DNA of 64,000 nt from Fen-1058 sp964398185 (GCA_964398185.1 CAYNML010000009.1:45474-109473), one strand, 5' to 3'. Positions 18,181-27,745 are shown, counted from the stretch's first letter. A program made the numbers and translations. The notes: generated by a model from the letters alone, not told the origin.

Positions 18181-18978
18181 TCTTTCCGCCACAAAGAAAC
18201 AGCAGCCGGAATTCGGCACATCTTCTTCCAGCACGCGCGGCGCCAGTACCGCTTCTTCCAGCGCGAAACGCGGACGCCACGGCCACGCCACCCACTTGCC
18301 CGTCACCTTGCGCGTCAACAAATTCGGCACGCCGTAGTAGTGGCCCAACTCCAGATACTGCGTCGCGCGCGGCGAGAGATAGCCGCGCCGCAGCGTGATC
18401 TTGAACCCCTGCGCCTCCAGCCGCCGCTGCCATTCGTCGGGCGAATACATGTGATAATGCACCTGCATCGTCCGGAACCACTCGCGATAGCGCGCCGCCT
18501 GGCCCTTCGCCCCAACCCGATCGAGCGTACGAGCCACCACCAGATTCTTGTTCAGTTGATCGGTCGGCACCGACAGGATGAACTTCCCGCCGGGTCGCAG
18601 CACGCGCGCCACTTCGCCGAAGACCTGATCGAGCTTGGGCATGTGCTCCACGGCGCAGTTCGCCAGCGCCGCCGCAAATGTGCCGCTGCGATACGGAATG
18701 TTCCACGCGCTCGCCACGTCGAGATGGCCATACACGCCGCGCTTGTTCGCTTCCACCAGACTGGCGTGCGCGATGTCAAGGCCCACCTCGGCCTGCTTGA
18801 ACGTCACTGCAGCAAAGTGCCCATCGCCGCAGCCGATGTCCAGCAGCGGGCGCGGCAGCGGGCCGAGCTCCAGCAGGAGGCGATGCTCGATGGCGCGGAT
18901 TAACGCGCGAAAGGCGGGCAGCTGGCTCAGGTGCTGCCACAGAATATCCCTGGCAGCTTGCAAATCTTTGTCGCTCAT
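18175..18978 (-). CDS. Class I SAM-dependent methyltransferase
   Basis: 267 residues. Motif I is LLDIGCGDGHFAAVTF (about 60-75), followed by VGLDIAHASLVEANKRG, then FAAALANCAVEHMPKLDQVF (motif post-I/II) and RVLRPGGKFILSVPTD (motif III), the order of the Methyltransf_11 fold. The C-terminal part, with YHMYSPDEWQRRLEAQGF, is typical of enzymes acting on polyprenyl or sugar intermediates; the substrate is not readable. The stop codon lies in a heptad tract. It precedes the FkbM gene on the same strand. Confidence 0.8.
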   Translation of the reverse strand: MSDKDLQAARDILWQHLSQLPAFRALIRAIEHRLLLELGPLPRPLLDIGCGDGHFAAVTFKQAEVGLDIAHASLVEANKRGVYGHLDVASAWNIPYRSGTFAAALANCAVEHMPKLDQVFGEVARVLRPGGKFILSVPTDQLNKNLVVARTLDRVGAKGQAARYREWFRTMQVHYHMYSPDEWQRRLEAQGFKITLRRGYLSPRATQYLELGHYYGVPNLLTRKVTGKWVAWPWRPRFALEEAVLAPRVLEEDVPNSGCCFFVAERA

Positions 18979-19014
18979 TCTACATTCCCAACATTAACGG
19001 AAGATTGATTCGCA

Positions 19015-19109
19015 TGGCTCGCCACGCGGCGAGCCACGCTGTTAGCGGAAACACGTTAAAACGTGTTTCAACACGTTTCCTCTACCAGCCATCGAGTTCA
19101 CTCGATGGC
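19015..19109. repeat. Array of three 22-base palindromes with 4-base loops
   Basis: Three consecutive hairpins, each a perfect 9-bp stem and a 4-base loop: TGGCTCGCC-ACGC (19015-19036), GAAACACGT-TAAA (19048-19069) and GCCATCGAG-TTCA (19088-19109). Stem sequences are unrelated but the geometry is constant. Together with a looser GCGATG/CATCGC pair ending near 19143, they fill the 157-base space between the glycosyltransferase and the methyltransferase. Confidence 0.75.
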
Positions 19110-19135
19110 GCGATGGCACTCTCGCTGGCGCTCCC

Positions 19136-21676
19136 TCATCGCGCATAAACGTAGATCTGAACCGATCCATCCGTACCACGAATCTCGACGGGAGCGTGTT
19201 CGCCGAATGCTTGCGCCAAGAAAGGATAGACGCCGTCACGATCCGCGCTCACATACACAAAACGGCACTCGCCTGTCGGGCACAAACTATTCCAATCGGT
19301 GCCGGGGACATCCGCTTTTTTGATCAAGTGATAGTTCATACCCAGATCGAAGTGCTGCAAGCCCCACGGCACGTAATCGTCGGCCACACCATCGGGTTGA
19401 ATCAGCGTCACGTCCGAACCAGGCTTCAGCGCCTGCGCTTCCCAGAACACGGCACTATCCAGATCGGGCGGAAACTGCGCCGGCATTTCGATGTAGTATT
19501 GCCGCAAGCCCAGCAGCGCCAACACAAGTGTTACGCCCGCCAAGCCGTAGGCCTTTACTCGCTCAGAAATATTTCCAAGCAGACTTGCCAGTACATCGAC
19601 GATGGCGACCAGCCCCAGCGCGCTCAACACGATCAAGGCCGGAGCGATGGGCAGCGCCAGGGTCGCGCGGGGCGGATAAGCACTTAGCGCACTCGTCAAG
19701 AATCCGCCGAGCAACAACCAGGCCGGCCAGATTGCGTATCCCGCTCGGCGCAAGCGTGTGACGCTCCACGCCAGGCCCATGAGATACAACACGCCAAACG
19801 GTTCAGCCAGTGCACCGGCTAGATAATTCTCGTTCACCAGCGCTGGCAAGTGCAGCGCCAGCGCTGTGCGGATCACGCCGCGCCCGATCAACGGTGCATA
19901 ATACTGGGGATCGTAAAAAATCTGCTGCTGCCCCGCCGCGATAGGGTTATACCAGGCAAACAACTGCTCTTCGGAATAAAAATCGCGCGCATAGAAAACG
20001 TTGTTGAATGACGACTCGACCTGCTTGCCCAGATACGCTTCGGGCGCGTGCGCCATGCCGTTGACGATCGGCGGCGCGGCCACCATGACGATTCCCAACA
20101 CGCCTGCGGCCAACTGCCGCCCGATCGTTCTACCGCTGACCCGGCGTGTGATCCACATCCAGCTCAACCACAGCGGCGCCAGCACCAGCGCAATACGGGC
20201 TGAGGCGGGCGTGAAGAAACTCAGGCCCGCCGCGCCGCCCGCCAAAAACATATAGAAGCGGCTGTCGCGCCGCACGGCCAGCCACGTCAACGCCAGCGTC
20301 AATACCACCGGCAGAATGGCCTGCGCGGCATTGTAACCCATGCGCGCATACGTCAACACCCACGGCGAGATGGCATAGAACGCCAATGCAAGCCACGCGG
20401 TGCGCCTGCCCAACGTTTCACGCGCCAGGAAATACAGCGGAATCGCTGCCAGCCACGCCGCCAGCACGGAACTCAAGCGCCACGCGGTGACGTTCGCTCC
20501 CAACAGACTGAGCCACCCACTCTGCCACAACGTCGTGAAGGCCGGTTCGTTGTACGTGCCAAAGCCGAGCACATCCAGCGTCACCGCGCCGCGCGCCGCA
20601 TCACGCGCATTGACGAAGAACGCGCCCTCGTCGCCCCACAGGCTGTTGGGAATCTGGCCGATCTGAAAAGCCAGCGCCACCAATACTGCGATCAGCGCCG
20701 CGGCCAGCAGCAGCGCTTCACGCCGCTCGATGTGCAGCGCCAGCTGCACGCCGCGCAGCCGATCGATCCGCCACCAGCACGCGCCGATCACCAACAGCGC
20801 GAGCAGCCACAGCGCCGCCGCCCGATCGGCTTGCGCGGCGAGCGCATTGAGCGCCAGCAGCCACAGCGCAATCCCGGCAACGGCGATCACCACCAGCCAG
20901 CGGCCGCGCTGCCAACTCGATCCGGCTTCACTGATCGTCAACGGCGAATAATCGCTCAGCGCTGCACGCCGCGTGACAACGGCAAACGACAGCGCACCAC
21001 CGAGCATCGCCAGCACACCGACCCCGATCAGCGCGGCATCACCCGGCAGGTTCAAGTGCAGCACATCGTCGGGCATGACGCCGCTTGTTGGCCCGGCCGA
21101 CATCAACAACAGCTGCCCGGCCAGCAGCAGGCCGATCGAGATGATCAGTCCGATCGGGTTGACGCGCGCCCCGGTTTCGATCGCCGGCTCAGCGTGGGTG
21201 CGCATCACCGGCGGAGCGGCATTCGTCGAGCGCGGCGTGATCGATCGGGGCCACAGATACGCGATCAGGGCGACGATCGTCACGCCCCAGGCCAAAGCCC
21301 ACAACCACCACAGCGGCGGCCAGAAGAAGGCGCCGATCGCGGCGGCAAGGTTCAAGGCGAGGGCGGCGATCACGATCGCGCGCGTCGAGATGTACGGCAG
21401 CGCCCGCGGCAGCGCCCGCCACGCCTCGTCCACTACCGCGCGGATCTCCTGCCATGCGCCGCGCCACAAATTCCACAGCGCCGCCCACACCGCGTTCTGC
21501 TCATGCCGCGCGGTGCGCCACGCGAAGCCGAAACAGATGATGGCCAGACCGTAGAAGAAGAAACCGTCGAGCGGGTAGATCGATCGGGCGGTGGCTGTGG
21601 CGTAGTGGCCGAGGCCGGCGAACAGCAGCCCCACTCCCAATTGCAATCCGATCAACCACCGTGTGCGGTGTCTCAT
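19136..21676 (-). CDS. GT39-family membrane glycosyltransferase (ArnT-like)
   Basis: 846 residues. An extra N-terminal membrane region (about 1-320) precedes the GT39 core: FQIGQIPNSLWGDEGAFFVNA gives the DE catalytic pair, followed by NEPAFTTLWQSGWLSLLG, RLSSVLAAWLAAIPLYFLAR and ISPWVLTYARMGYNAA. The C-terminal part is a periplasm-facing soluble domain. The start overlaps the stop of the GT4 gene (ATGA), so the two are translationally coupled. It probably adds a sugar from a polyprenyl-phosphate donor on the outer face. Confidence 0.85.
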   Translation of the reverse strand: MRHRTRWLIGLQLGVGLLFAGLGHYATATARSIYPLDGFFFYGLAIICFGFAWRTARHEQNAVWAALWNLWRGAWQEIRAVVDEAWRALPRALPYISTRAIVIAALALNLAAAIGAFFWPPLWWLWALAWGVTIVALIAYLWPRSITPRSTNAAPPVMRTHAEPAIETGARVNPIGLIISIGLLLAGQLLLMSAGPTSGVMPDDVLHLNLPGDAALIGVGVLAMLGGALSFAVVTRRAALSDYSPLTISEAGSSWQRGRWLVVIAVAGIALWLLALNALAAQADRAAALWLLALLVIGACWWRIDRLRGVQLALHIERREALLLAAALIAVLVALAFQIGQIPNSLWGDEGAFFVNARDAARGAVTLDVLGFGTYNEPAFTTLWQSGWLSLLGANVTAWRLSSVLAAWLAAIPLYFLARETLGRRTAWLALAFYAISPWVLTYARMGYNAAQAILPVVLTLALTWLAVRRDSRFYMFLAGGAAGLSFFTPASARIALVLAPLWLSWMWITRRVSGRTIGRQLAAGVLGIVMVAAPPIVNGMAHAPEAYLGKQVESSFNNVFYARDFYSEEQLFAWYNPIAAGQQQIFYDPQYYAPLIGRGVIRTALALHLPALVNENYLAGALAEPFGVLYLMGLAWSVTRLRRAGYAIWPAWLLLGGFLTSALSAYPPRATLALPIAPALIVLSALGLVAIVDVLASLLGNISERVKAYGLAGVTLVLALLGLRQYYIEMPAQFPPDLDSAVFWEAQALKPGSDVTLIQPDGVADDYVPWGLQHFDLGMNYHLIKKADVPGTDWNSLCPTGECRFVYVSADRDGVYPFLAQAFGEHAPVEIRGTDGSVQIYVYAR

Positions 21677-22875
21677 CCCGCGTTCTCGTTCGCCGACTCG
21701 TGATATTCCGCAGCCGCACGGCCCGTCTTCTGCGCCAGCAAATCTTCAAATAGCTTCTCGTACAGCTCGGCGGTGCGCGGTGTGCTGAACAGGCTCTCGA
21801 TGTCCGAGCGGGAACGAGTGTACTGCGCCTTGTCGTTCAAGACGCGAATCACCGCCTCGGCCAACGCGGCGCTGTCGCCGATCGGGACGACCTCGCCCAT
21901 GCCCGTCATCGTCACCGGCTGGCGCACACCCGGCAGCGCGCTCGCAATCGACGGCGCGCCGCACAGCATCCCTTCCACCTGCACCAGGCCAAACGATTCC
22001 GTGGAGTTCAAACTGGGCAGCACGGTCACGTCGCAGTTGTGGAAGAAGGCGGCCATCTCGTGCGGATTGAGTACGCCAAGGAAGGTCCAATGATCTTGGT
22101 ACTGCTCGACCAACGGCATGACGCGCTTCGCGTACGCTTCTTCGCCCAGCACGTTCTGATACGGCCCGGCGAACAAGACCCGCGCATTGGGATGCGCCTG
22201 CAAGATGCGCGGCAGCGCCTCCAACATGATCTCCACGCCCTTCTCGGTGGCGAGCCGCGCCGCAAAACCGATGACGCGCCGATCAGCCAACTGCCATTTC
22301 GCACGGAACGCCGCGATCTCGTCGAGCGTCACTTCGGGCACGTGGACCGGCGGCGGGATGACCTTTACCTTGTCCAGATAGCGCGAGAGAAACGGCGAGT
22401 GTGTGGCGTAGTCTTTGGTGTAGGCCACGATCGTATCGGCGAACTGCGCGGCCAGCACGTTGCTGCCGAACACGACTTTATCGACGATGCGGCTGAACAC
22501 GCCCGGCGGTAGTTGCAGATCGCAGTGATAGGTCAGTGTCACCGGTTTCTTTAAGAGGCGGCCGCGCGCCGCCAGGCCGCTGGCGTCGAACTGCGGCAAG
22601 TGCAGGCTCAGTACATCGTGGCTGCGCACCATCTTCCACGCCACCGCGCCGAACGTCGGCATGATCACACCTTTGCTGACGCGAAAGGCCACCGGCACAC
22701 GCACCACGTCGACGCCGTGCAGCTGCTCTTCACGGGGCAGCGACTGGTCGTACTGCGAAGTCAGGACGGTGACGCGATGTCCGCGATCGGCCAGCGCGCG
22801 CGCCAGCCGTTCGGCGTAGATGGTCAAACCGCTGGTGTGCGGTCGATAGTAGGTAAGCGCTAGCAGAATTTTCAT
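21673..22875 (-). CDS. GT4-family glycosyltransferase
   Basis: 400 residues from the ATG at 22875 (MKILLALTYYRPHTSGLTIYAERLARAL); a TTG eight codons earlier overlaps the previous gene and is less likely. GT-B fold: the N-terminal acceptor half contains HRVTVLTSQYD, and the C-terminal donor half has VIGFAARLATEKGVEIMLEAL, the KN-type VLFAGPYQN and the EX7E region NSTESFGLVQVEGMLCGAPS. It is a retaining cytoplasmic enzyme that probably uses a nucleotide sugar to extend a lipid-linked glycan. It sits between the epimerase and a coupled GT39 gene. Confidence 0.9.
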   Translation of the reverse strand: MKILLALTYYRPHTSGLTIYAERLARALADRGHRVTVLTSQYDQSLPREEQLHGVDVVRVPVAFRVSKGVIMPTFGAVAWKMVRSHDVLSLHLPQFDASGLAARGRLLKKPVTLTYHCDLQLPPGVFSRIVDKVVFGSNVLAAQFADTIVAYTKDYATHSPFLSRYLDKVKVIPPPVHVPEVTLDEIAAFRAKWQLADRRVIGFAARLATEKGVEIMLEALPRILQAHPNARVLFAGPYQNVLGEEAYAKRVMPLVEQYQDHWTFLGVLNPHEMAAFFHNCDVTVLPSLNSTESFGLVQVEGMLCGAPSIASALPGVRQPVTMTGMGEVVPIGDSAALAEAVIRVLNDKAQYTRSRSDIESLFSTPRTAELYEKLFEDLLAQKTGRAAAEYHESANENAG

Positions 22876-22888
22876 CACGCCCCACGCA

Positions 22889-23914
22889 TCAGGCTTCAAA
22901 CAGGTGACGATTCGCCGCCACCCACTGATACAACCTGGTCACCCCGCTCTCGACGGAAATGCCAGGCGACCAGCCCAGTACCGCCTGCGCTTTGCGGATG
23001 TCCATCACGCAGATGCGTTGATCGCCGGGACGCCAATCACTCCGCCCGATCGGCAGGGGACGGCCCAGGAGTTTTTCCAGCAGCGGGCCGGTCTCGGTCC
23101 AAATGGTCAGCGTGTTGTTTACACCGCCGCCAATGTTGAAGACCTGCCCGGCCGCTTGCTCGATTTTTGCGATCGCCAGTTCGTAGGCGTCGATCAAATC
23201 GTCGATGTACAGCACGTCGCGCACCTGCTTGCCGTCGCCGTAGATCGTAATCGGCTGGCCGGTGACCGCCGCGATGATGAACCACGCGATCCAGCCCTGG
23301 TCCTCGATGCCGAACTGGCGCGGCCCGTAGATCGCCGATTGGCGAAAGACCACCGTGCGCAGGCCGTAGATGCGGGCATAATCGCGCACGTATTGATCGC
23401 CCGCGCCTTTACTGCACCCGTAAGGCGAATGAAAATCAAGCGGGAATTCCTCAGAGATGCCGTAGGGATAATCGCGGTAAGCGTAGCGGGTTTCCGTCTC
23501 GACCAGCCCGATGTGCTCCATACCGCCATAAACCTTGTTGGTCGACGAATACATGAAGATGGGATGCGACCCGGAGAGCCGCGCCGCTTCCAGCGCATTG
23601 AACGTGCCCAGCGCATTGTCCTCGAAATCGCCGCGCGGATTGTGCACCGAAGTGGTGACGGCGACCTGTCCGGCATAATGCAGGATCACATCCTGCCCCC
23701 GCGCGGCCTCGGCCAACCGATCGGCTTCGCGCAGATCCGCCTGGATCAACTTGAAGGAATCCGCGCCGTGCTGCGCGCGCAGCCAGTCAAGATTGCTGCG
23801 CGCTCCGCGCCGCGAGAGATTGTCGTAGAGGGTGACCTGCGCGCCGCGCTGCAAGAAACGGTGAGCGGCATTGGAACCGATGAACCCTGCGCCGCCAGTG
23901 ATGAGAATTCGCAT
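22889..23914 (-). CDS. NAD-dependent sugar epimerase, CDP-tyvelose (CDP-paratose 2-) epimerase type
   Basis: 341 residues, extended SDR. NAD-binding GGAGFIGSNAAHRF at the N-terminus; catalytic SSTNKVYG and Y-x3-K as SPYGCSKGAGDQYV; then VVFRQSAIYGPRQFGIEDQG with AWF. That last block, together with EEFPLDFHSPYG, is characteristic of CDP-paratose 2-epimerases (RfbE/Tyv) rather than UDP-glucose 4-epimerases. It makes a nucleotide-sugar donor, possibly a dideoxy or deoxy sugar, for the neighbouring GT4. A GGAG element lies 10 bases before the ATG. The substrate is inferred from motifs only. Confidence 0.85.
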   Translation of the reverse strand: MRILITGGAGFIGSNAAHRFLQRGAQVTLYDNLSRRGARSNLDWLRAQHGADSFKLIQADLREADRLAEAARGQDVILHYAGQVAVTTSVHNPRGDFEDNALGTFNALEAARLSGSHPIFMYSSTNKVYGGMEHIGLVETETRYAYRDYPYGISEEFPLDFHSPYGCSKGAGDQYVRDYARIYGLRTVVFRQSAIYGPRQFGIEDQGWIAWFIIAAVTGQPITIYGDGKQVRDVLYIDDLIDAYELAIAKIEQAAGQVFNIGGGVNNTLTIWTETGPLLEKLLGRPLPIGRSDWRPGDQRICVMDIRKAQAVLGWSPGISVESGVTRLYQWVAANRHLFEA

Positions 23915-23937
23915 CGAAGTGATCGCTCCGTAGAAAG

Positions 23938-24975
23938 TCAGGCTTGCTCGCCGGGCGCGGTTGACGGGCCTTCAGCCTGCGCCGTCACTGCGCGCAGCGA
24001 TTCTTTGGCCTTGGCCCACGAGCCGGCTTCGCGCAGCAGGCAGACCACGCCAAACAAATCCATGACGATGATCTCCATCACGTGAAAGACGATGGCAAAG
24101 CTCAGGCCCACCGCTTCGGCGATACCGAACACCAGCAGCGCCTGTTGAATGCCGTACCACATCGTGCCGATGCTGCCCGGCGTGGCAGGCAGCAGTAACA
24201 CGAACGTCGTGACGACGGTCGTGAACAACGCCACCGCGAAAGTCGTCTCCGGTACGAAAGCCAGCAAAGCCAGATAGACGGACAGCGCCGAGCACAACCA
24301 GCCCGCCACCGACCAGCATAGCACCATTACCAGTGGCAGCCCCGGGCGCAGCACGGCAAAGCCGTCCAGCACATGACTCAGCACGTCGATCCATTTCTCA
24401 CGATTGAGGCGCGGGATGACGGACAAGACGCTGCCGGCCAGCCGCAACACCACCTGACGCTGCCACACCATGATCAACATGACGAGCAACGCGCCGCCAA
24501 ACAGTATGCCTAATGTCACAGCGCCCTGCTGCGTCTGAGGGGGTACCGGCAAACTCCCCGTCAACACGATGACAATGAGAATGCCCAGCACCACCAGCAC
24601 GTCGAGCACTTTTTCCACGACGATGGTCGAAGCGGCCAGGCCGTAAGTCTGCTGTTTGTCGCGGGCAATGAAGAAGAGGCGCGCCAGTTCGCCGAGACGC
24701 AGCGGGAAGGTATTGGAGACGAGATAGCCGATGGCGGTGGCGTTGACGTAGCGCGCGCGCGGCAGATGGTCCCGCTGCGCGCCGAACAACCAGCGCCAGC
24801 GCTCGCCACGGATCCAGACCGCGATGATGAGCACCACCGCCGAAGGGATCAGCCAGAGGTATTGCGCCCCGGCCAGCGCCGCGCCAAACTCGGTCCAGTT
24901 GACATCGCGAAAGGCCAGGTACAAAGCGCCGATGCTGAACAGCACGCCCAGCCAGACTTGTGGTTTTCGCCACAT
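23938..24975 (-). CDS. Flippase-like membrane protein (LPG synthase TM/AglD-type, TIGR00374)
   Basis: 345 residues with 7-8 membrane segments. Family markers: LYLAFRDVNWTEFGAALAGA at the N-terminus, RGERWRWLFGAQ, then TAIGYLVSNTFPLRLGELAR and STIVVEKVLDVLVVLGIL, and PGSIGTMWYGIQQALLVFGI near the C-terminus. The family includes the membrane domain of MprF and archaeal AglD, linked to moving lipid-linked sugars or lipids. It is the first gene of the epimerase-GT4-GT39 group, so it may translocate the glycan lipid intermediate. Confidence 0.85.
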   Translation of the reverse strand: MWRKPQVWLGVLFSIGALYLAFRDVNWTEFGAALAGAQYLWLIPSAVVLIIAVWIRGERWRWLFGAQRDHLPRARYVNATAIGYLVSNTFPLRLGELARLFFIARDKQQTYGLAASTIVVEKVLDVLVVLGILIVIVLTGSLPVPPQTQQGAVTLGILFGGALLVMLIMVWQRQVVLRLAGSVLSVIPRLNREKWIDVLSHVLDGFAVLRPGLPLVMVLCWSVAGWLCSALSVYLALLAFVPETTFAVALFTTVVTTFVLLLPATPGSIGTMWYGIQQALLVFGIAEAVGLSFAIVFHVMEIIVMDLFGVVCLLREAGSWAKAKESLRAVTAQAEGPSTAPGEQA

Positions 24976-25047
24976 GCTTCGTGTCTCACCCGATCATGAT
25001 CTGCGGCGGCTCTTTCTTCCTCCGAAGCAGGCCGCCGCAGTGCTGCG

Positions 25048-25053
25048 ATTATA
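25048..25053 (-). promoter_or_regulatory. -10 box upstream of the flippase-like gene
   Basis: TATAAT on the minus strand, in GTTATAATCGC, about 72 bases before the ATG at 24975. The leader between them folds into a 9-bp hairpin (CTGCGGCGG with CCGCCGCAG, about 25001-25040). No -35 of quality is seen. Confidence 0.4.
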
Positions 25054-25114
25054 ACACGCTCGTCCCTCACAACGGGGTAACAACCTTGCTCAACCACCGC
25101 CTCCTCGCGGTCGA

Positions 25115-25140
25115 CGCCAACCGTGGGGACGCAGTTGGCG
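25115..25140 (-). terminator. Hairpin after map
   Basis: CGCCAAC pairs with GTTGGCG across a 12-base loop, 15 bases after the map stop. No T run follows. It may be the 3' end of the lepA-map transcript or a diverged palindromic repeat. Confidence 0.35.
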
Positions 25141-25155
25141 AGCAGGCGGCGACGC

Positions 25156-25932
25156 TTACAACAGCGTTAGAATCGCCGCGCCATTCTCGGTGATGGCCAG
25201 TGAATGCTCGAACTGCGCCGAGCGTGATCCATCGGCCGTGCGCACACCCCAGTGATCGGCCATGAGCTTGGTCTCAGGCTTTCCGGCGTTCACCATCGGC
25301 TCGATCGTGAAGACCATGCCTGCGCGGATCTTCATCCCCTTGCCGCGCTGCCCGTGGTGGAGCACCGTGGGCGCTTCGTGCAGCTCGCGCCCCAGGCCGT
25401 GCCCGGTGTATTCGCGCACCACCGAAAAGCCGTTGGCCTCCACGTGCCGCTGAATCGCGTACCCGATGTCGCCCAGTTGATTGCCGGGCCGCGCTTCGGC
25501 GATGGCTAGTTCCAGACTGTGCCTGGTCACATCCATCAAACGCTGCGAGACGGGATCGACCTGGCCCACGGCGTACGTGTAACACGAATCGCCGCACCAG
25601 CCCTTAAACTTCACGCCAATGTCCACGCCGATGATGTCGCCTTCGTTCAGGCGCACTTTCTGGCTGGGGATGCCGTGGCAGATCACTTCGTTGACCGAGG
25701 CGCAGATCGTCCCTGGAAACGGCGGGATGCCGCGCCCGCCGGCGGGCACATAGCCTTTGTACACCGGAATCGCGCCGCGCTTGCGGATATATTCCTCCGC
25801 CATCCGATCGAGATCGAGCGTGGTCACGCCCGGCACGACGTGCGGCCGCAAGACCTCGTACACTTCGGCCACGATGCGGCCCGCCTCGCGCATGATGGCG
25901 ATTTGTTCGCGGGTTTTTAGTTCAATGGACAT
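25156..25932 (-). CDS. map: Methionine aminopeptidase, type I
   Basis: 258 residues. The pita-bread fold with its dinuclear metal ligands is visible: GVDIGVKFKGWCGDSCYTYAVG (first two aspartates), YTGHGLGRELHEAP (His), FTIEPMVNAG (Glu) and QFEHSLAITENGAAIL (Glu). It removes the initiator Met from nascent proteins. There is no N-terminal zinc-finger extension. The ATG has GAGG 7 bases upstream, within the end of lepA, and the genes are separated by one base, so map is the distal gene of a lepA-map transcript. Confidence 0.95.
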   Translation of the reverse strand: MSIELKTREQIAIMREAGRIVAEVYEVLRPHVVPGVTTLDLDRMAEEYIRKRGAIPVYKGYVPAGGRGIPPFPGTICASVNEVICHGIPSQKVRLNEGDIIGVDIGVKFKGWCGDSCYTYAVGQVDPVSQRLMDVTRHSLELAIAEARPGNQLGDIGYAIQRHVEANGFSVVREYTGHGLGRELHEAPTVLHHGQRGKGMKIRAGMVFTIEPMVNAGKPETKLMADHWGVRTADGSRSAQFEHSLAITENGAAILTLL

Positions 25933-25933
25933 G

Positions 25934-27736
25934 TCAATCCTCGCCCACCTTCAAAATCGCCATAAACGCTTCCTGCGGCACTTCCACCGAGCCGACCATC
26001 TTCATGCGCTTCTTGCCGGCCTTCTGCTTCTCCAACAATTTACGCTTGCGGGTGATGTCGCCGCCGTAGCACTTGGCCAGCACATCCTTGCGCTGCGCCC
26101 GCACGTTGGCGCGCGAGATGATCTTGCCGCCCACCGCCGCCTGAATGGGAATCACGAACAACTGCGACGGGATCAGTTCCTTCATCTTCGAGACGATGGC
26201 GCTGCCTTTGTTGTAGGCCATGTCGCGGTGCACGATCATCGCCAGCGCATCAACGACGACTTCGTTGACCAGGATGTCCATCTTCACCAGGTCTTCGGCG
26301 CGATATTCGAGGAAGGAATAGTCCATCGAGGCGTAACCGCGCGTGCGGCTCTTCAGATTGTCGTGGAAGTCCACGATCAACTCGGACAGCGGCAGCGCAT
26401 AAGTGATCATGACGCGCGTGGGATCGAGGTACTCCAGCTCTTTCTGCTCGCCGCGCCGCTTGATGACCAGATCCATCACAGTGCCCACATATTCCGTGGG
26501 CGTGAAGATCTGCACCTTCATCCACGGCTCGCGGATTTCTTCGATGCCCGACGGATCCGGCAGCTGTGCGGGCGAATCGATCGTGATCACTTCGCCGGTC
26601 TGCATCAACACCTCGTACTCCACGCTGGGCGCGGTAGCGATGATGTCCAGATCGTATTCGCGCTCGATGCGCTCCTGGATAATCTCCATGTGGAACAGCC
26701 CCAGAAAGCCGCAGCGAAAACCGAAGTTCAACGCCTGCGAAGTTTCCGGTTCGTAGATCAACGACGCGTCGTTGAGCTGCAGTTTTTCCAGCGCATCCTT
26801 CAACAGCGGATAGTCGTCCGTCTCGACCGGATAGATGCCCGCGAAGACCATCGGCTTGGCCGGGCGATAGCCGGGCAGCGGCTGCGGGGCAGGATTGATC
26901 GCGCTGGTGATGGTATCGCCCACGTGGCAATCGCGAATCGTCTTGAGGCCAGTAGCGATGTAACCCACTTCGCCCGCCTCCAGTCGATCGGTGATCTTCA
27001 TCGTCGGCGCGAAGATGCCGATCTCCATCGGGTCGGCCTCGGCCCCGGTCGCCATCGGCCGGACGCGCGTCTTGAGATCAACCGCACCGTCGATGACGCG
27101 CACGTAAGCGACCACGCCTTTGTAGGTGTCGTAATGGCTGTCAAAGATCAACGCGCGCAGGGGTGCGTCCGGGTTGCCGCGCGGCGGCGGCATCTGCTGC
27201 ACAATCGCTTCGAGCAGATCGTCGATACCGATGCCTTCCTTGGCCGATACGCGCAGCACATCTTCCGGCCTGCCGCCGAGAATGTGCGTGACCTCCTCGG
27301 CCACTTCATCGGGCCGCGCCGAGGCCAGATCGATCTTGTTCAGCACCGGCACAATCGCCAGATCGGCGTCGATCGCCAGATACAGATTCGCCAGCGTCTG
27401 CGCTTCCACCCCCTGCGTCGCATCGATGACGAGGATCGCGCCTTCGCACGCAAACAAGGCGCGGCTCACTTCGTAAGTGAAGTCCACGTGCCCCGGCGTA
27501 TCGATCAGGTTCATCTCGTACACTTCGCCGCTGCGCGCCGTGTATTTCATGCGCACCGCCGAGGCCTTGATCGTCACACCCTTCTCGCGCTCGAGGTCCA
27601 TCGAGTCCAGCACCTGCGCCGTCATCTCGCGCGCGGACAGCGTGCCGGTGTGCTCCAACAGCCGATCGGCCAGCGTGGACTTGCCGTGATCGACGTGAGC
27701 GATAATACAAAAGTTGCGAATATGCGTTTCATCCAT
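25934..27736 (-). CDS. lepA: Elongation factor 4 (back-translocase)
   Basis: 600 residues from the ATG at 27736 (MDETHIRNFCIIAHVDHGKS), the usual LepA length and start; the upstream extension is not conserved. GTPase motifs: AHVDHGKS (residues 13-20), DTPGH, and NKID near 130. C-terminal hallmarks: YASMDYSFLEYRAEDLVKMD and KMKELIPSQLFVIPIQAAVGG, ending in the CTD with KCYGGDITRKRKLLEKQKAG. It acts on the ribosome during stalled or mis-translocated elongation. A TATAAT box ends 9 bases before the start codon with no RBS, so the message may be leaderless. Confidence 0.97.
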   Translation of the reverse strand: MDETHIRNFCIIAHVDHGKSTLADRLLEHTGTLSAREMTAQVLDSMDLEREKGVTIKASAVRMKYTARSGEVYEMNLIDTPGHVDFTYEVSRALFACEGAILVIDATQGVEAQTLANLYLAIDADLAIVPVLNKIDLASARPDEVAEEVTHILGGRPEDVLRVSAKEGIGIDDLLEAIVQQMPPPRGNPDAPLRALIFDSHYDTYKGVVAYVRVIDGAVDLKTRVRPMATGAEADPMEIGIFAPTMKITDRLEAGEVGYIATGLKTIRDCHVGDTITSAINPAPQPLPGYRPAKPMVFAGIYPVETDDYPLLKDALEKLQLNDASLIYEPETSQALNFGFRCGFLGLFHMEIIQERIEREYDLDIIATAPSVEYEVLMQTGEVITIDSPAQLPDPSGIEEIREPWMKVQIFTPTEYVGTVMDLVIKRRGEQKELEYLDPTRVMITYALPLSELIVDFHDNLKSRTRGYASMDYSFLEYRAEDLVKMDILVNEVVVDALAMIVHRDMAYNKGSAIVSKMKELIPSQLFVIPIQAAVGGKIISRANVRAQRKDVLAKCYGGDITRKRKLLEKQKAGKKRMKMVGSVEVPQEAFMAILKVGED

Positions 27737-27745
27737 AGCGGAGCG

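Noticed and set aside
19015..19109. CRISPR-like or rho-independent terminators
   Set aside because: The three palindromes differ in sequence, have no constant repeat-spacer pattern and lack T runs.
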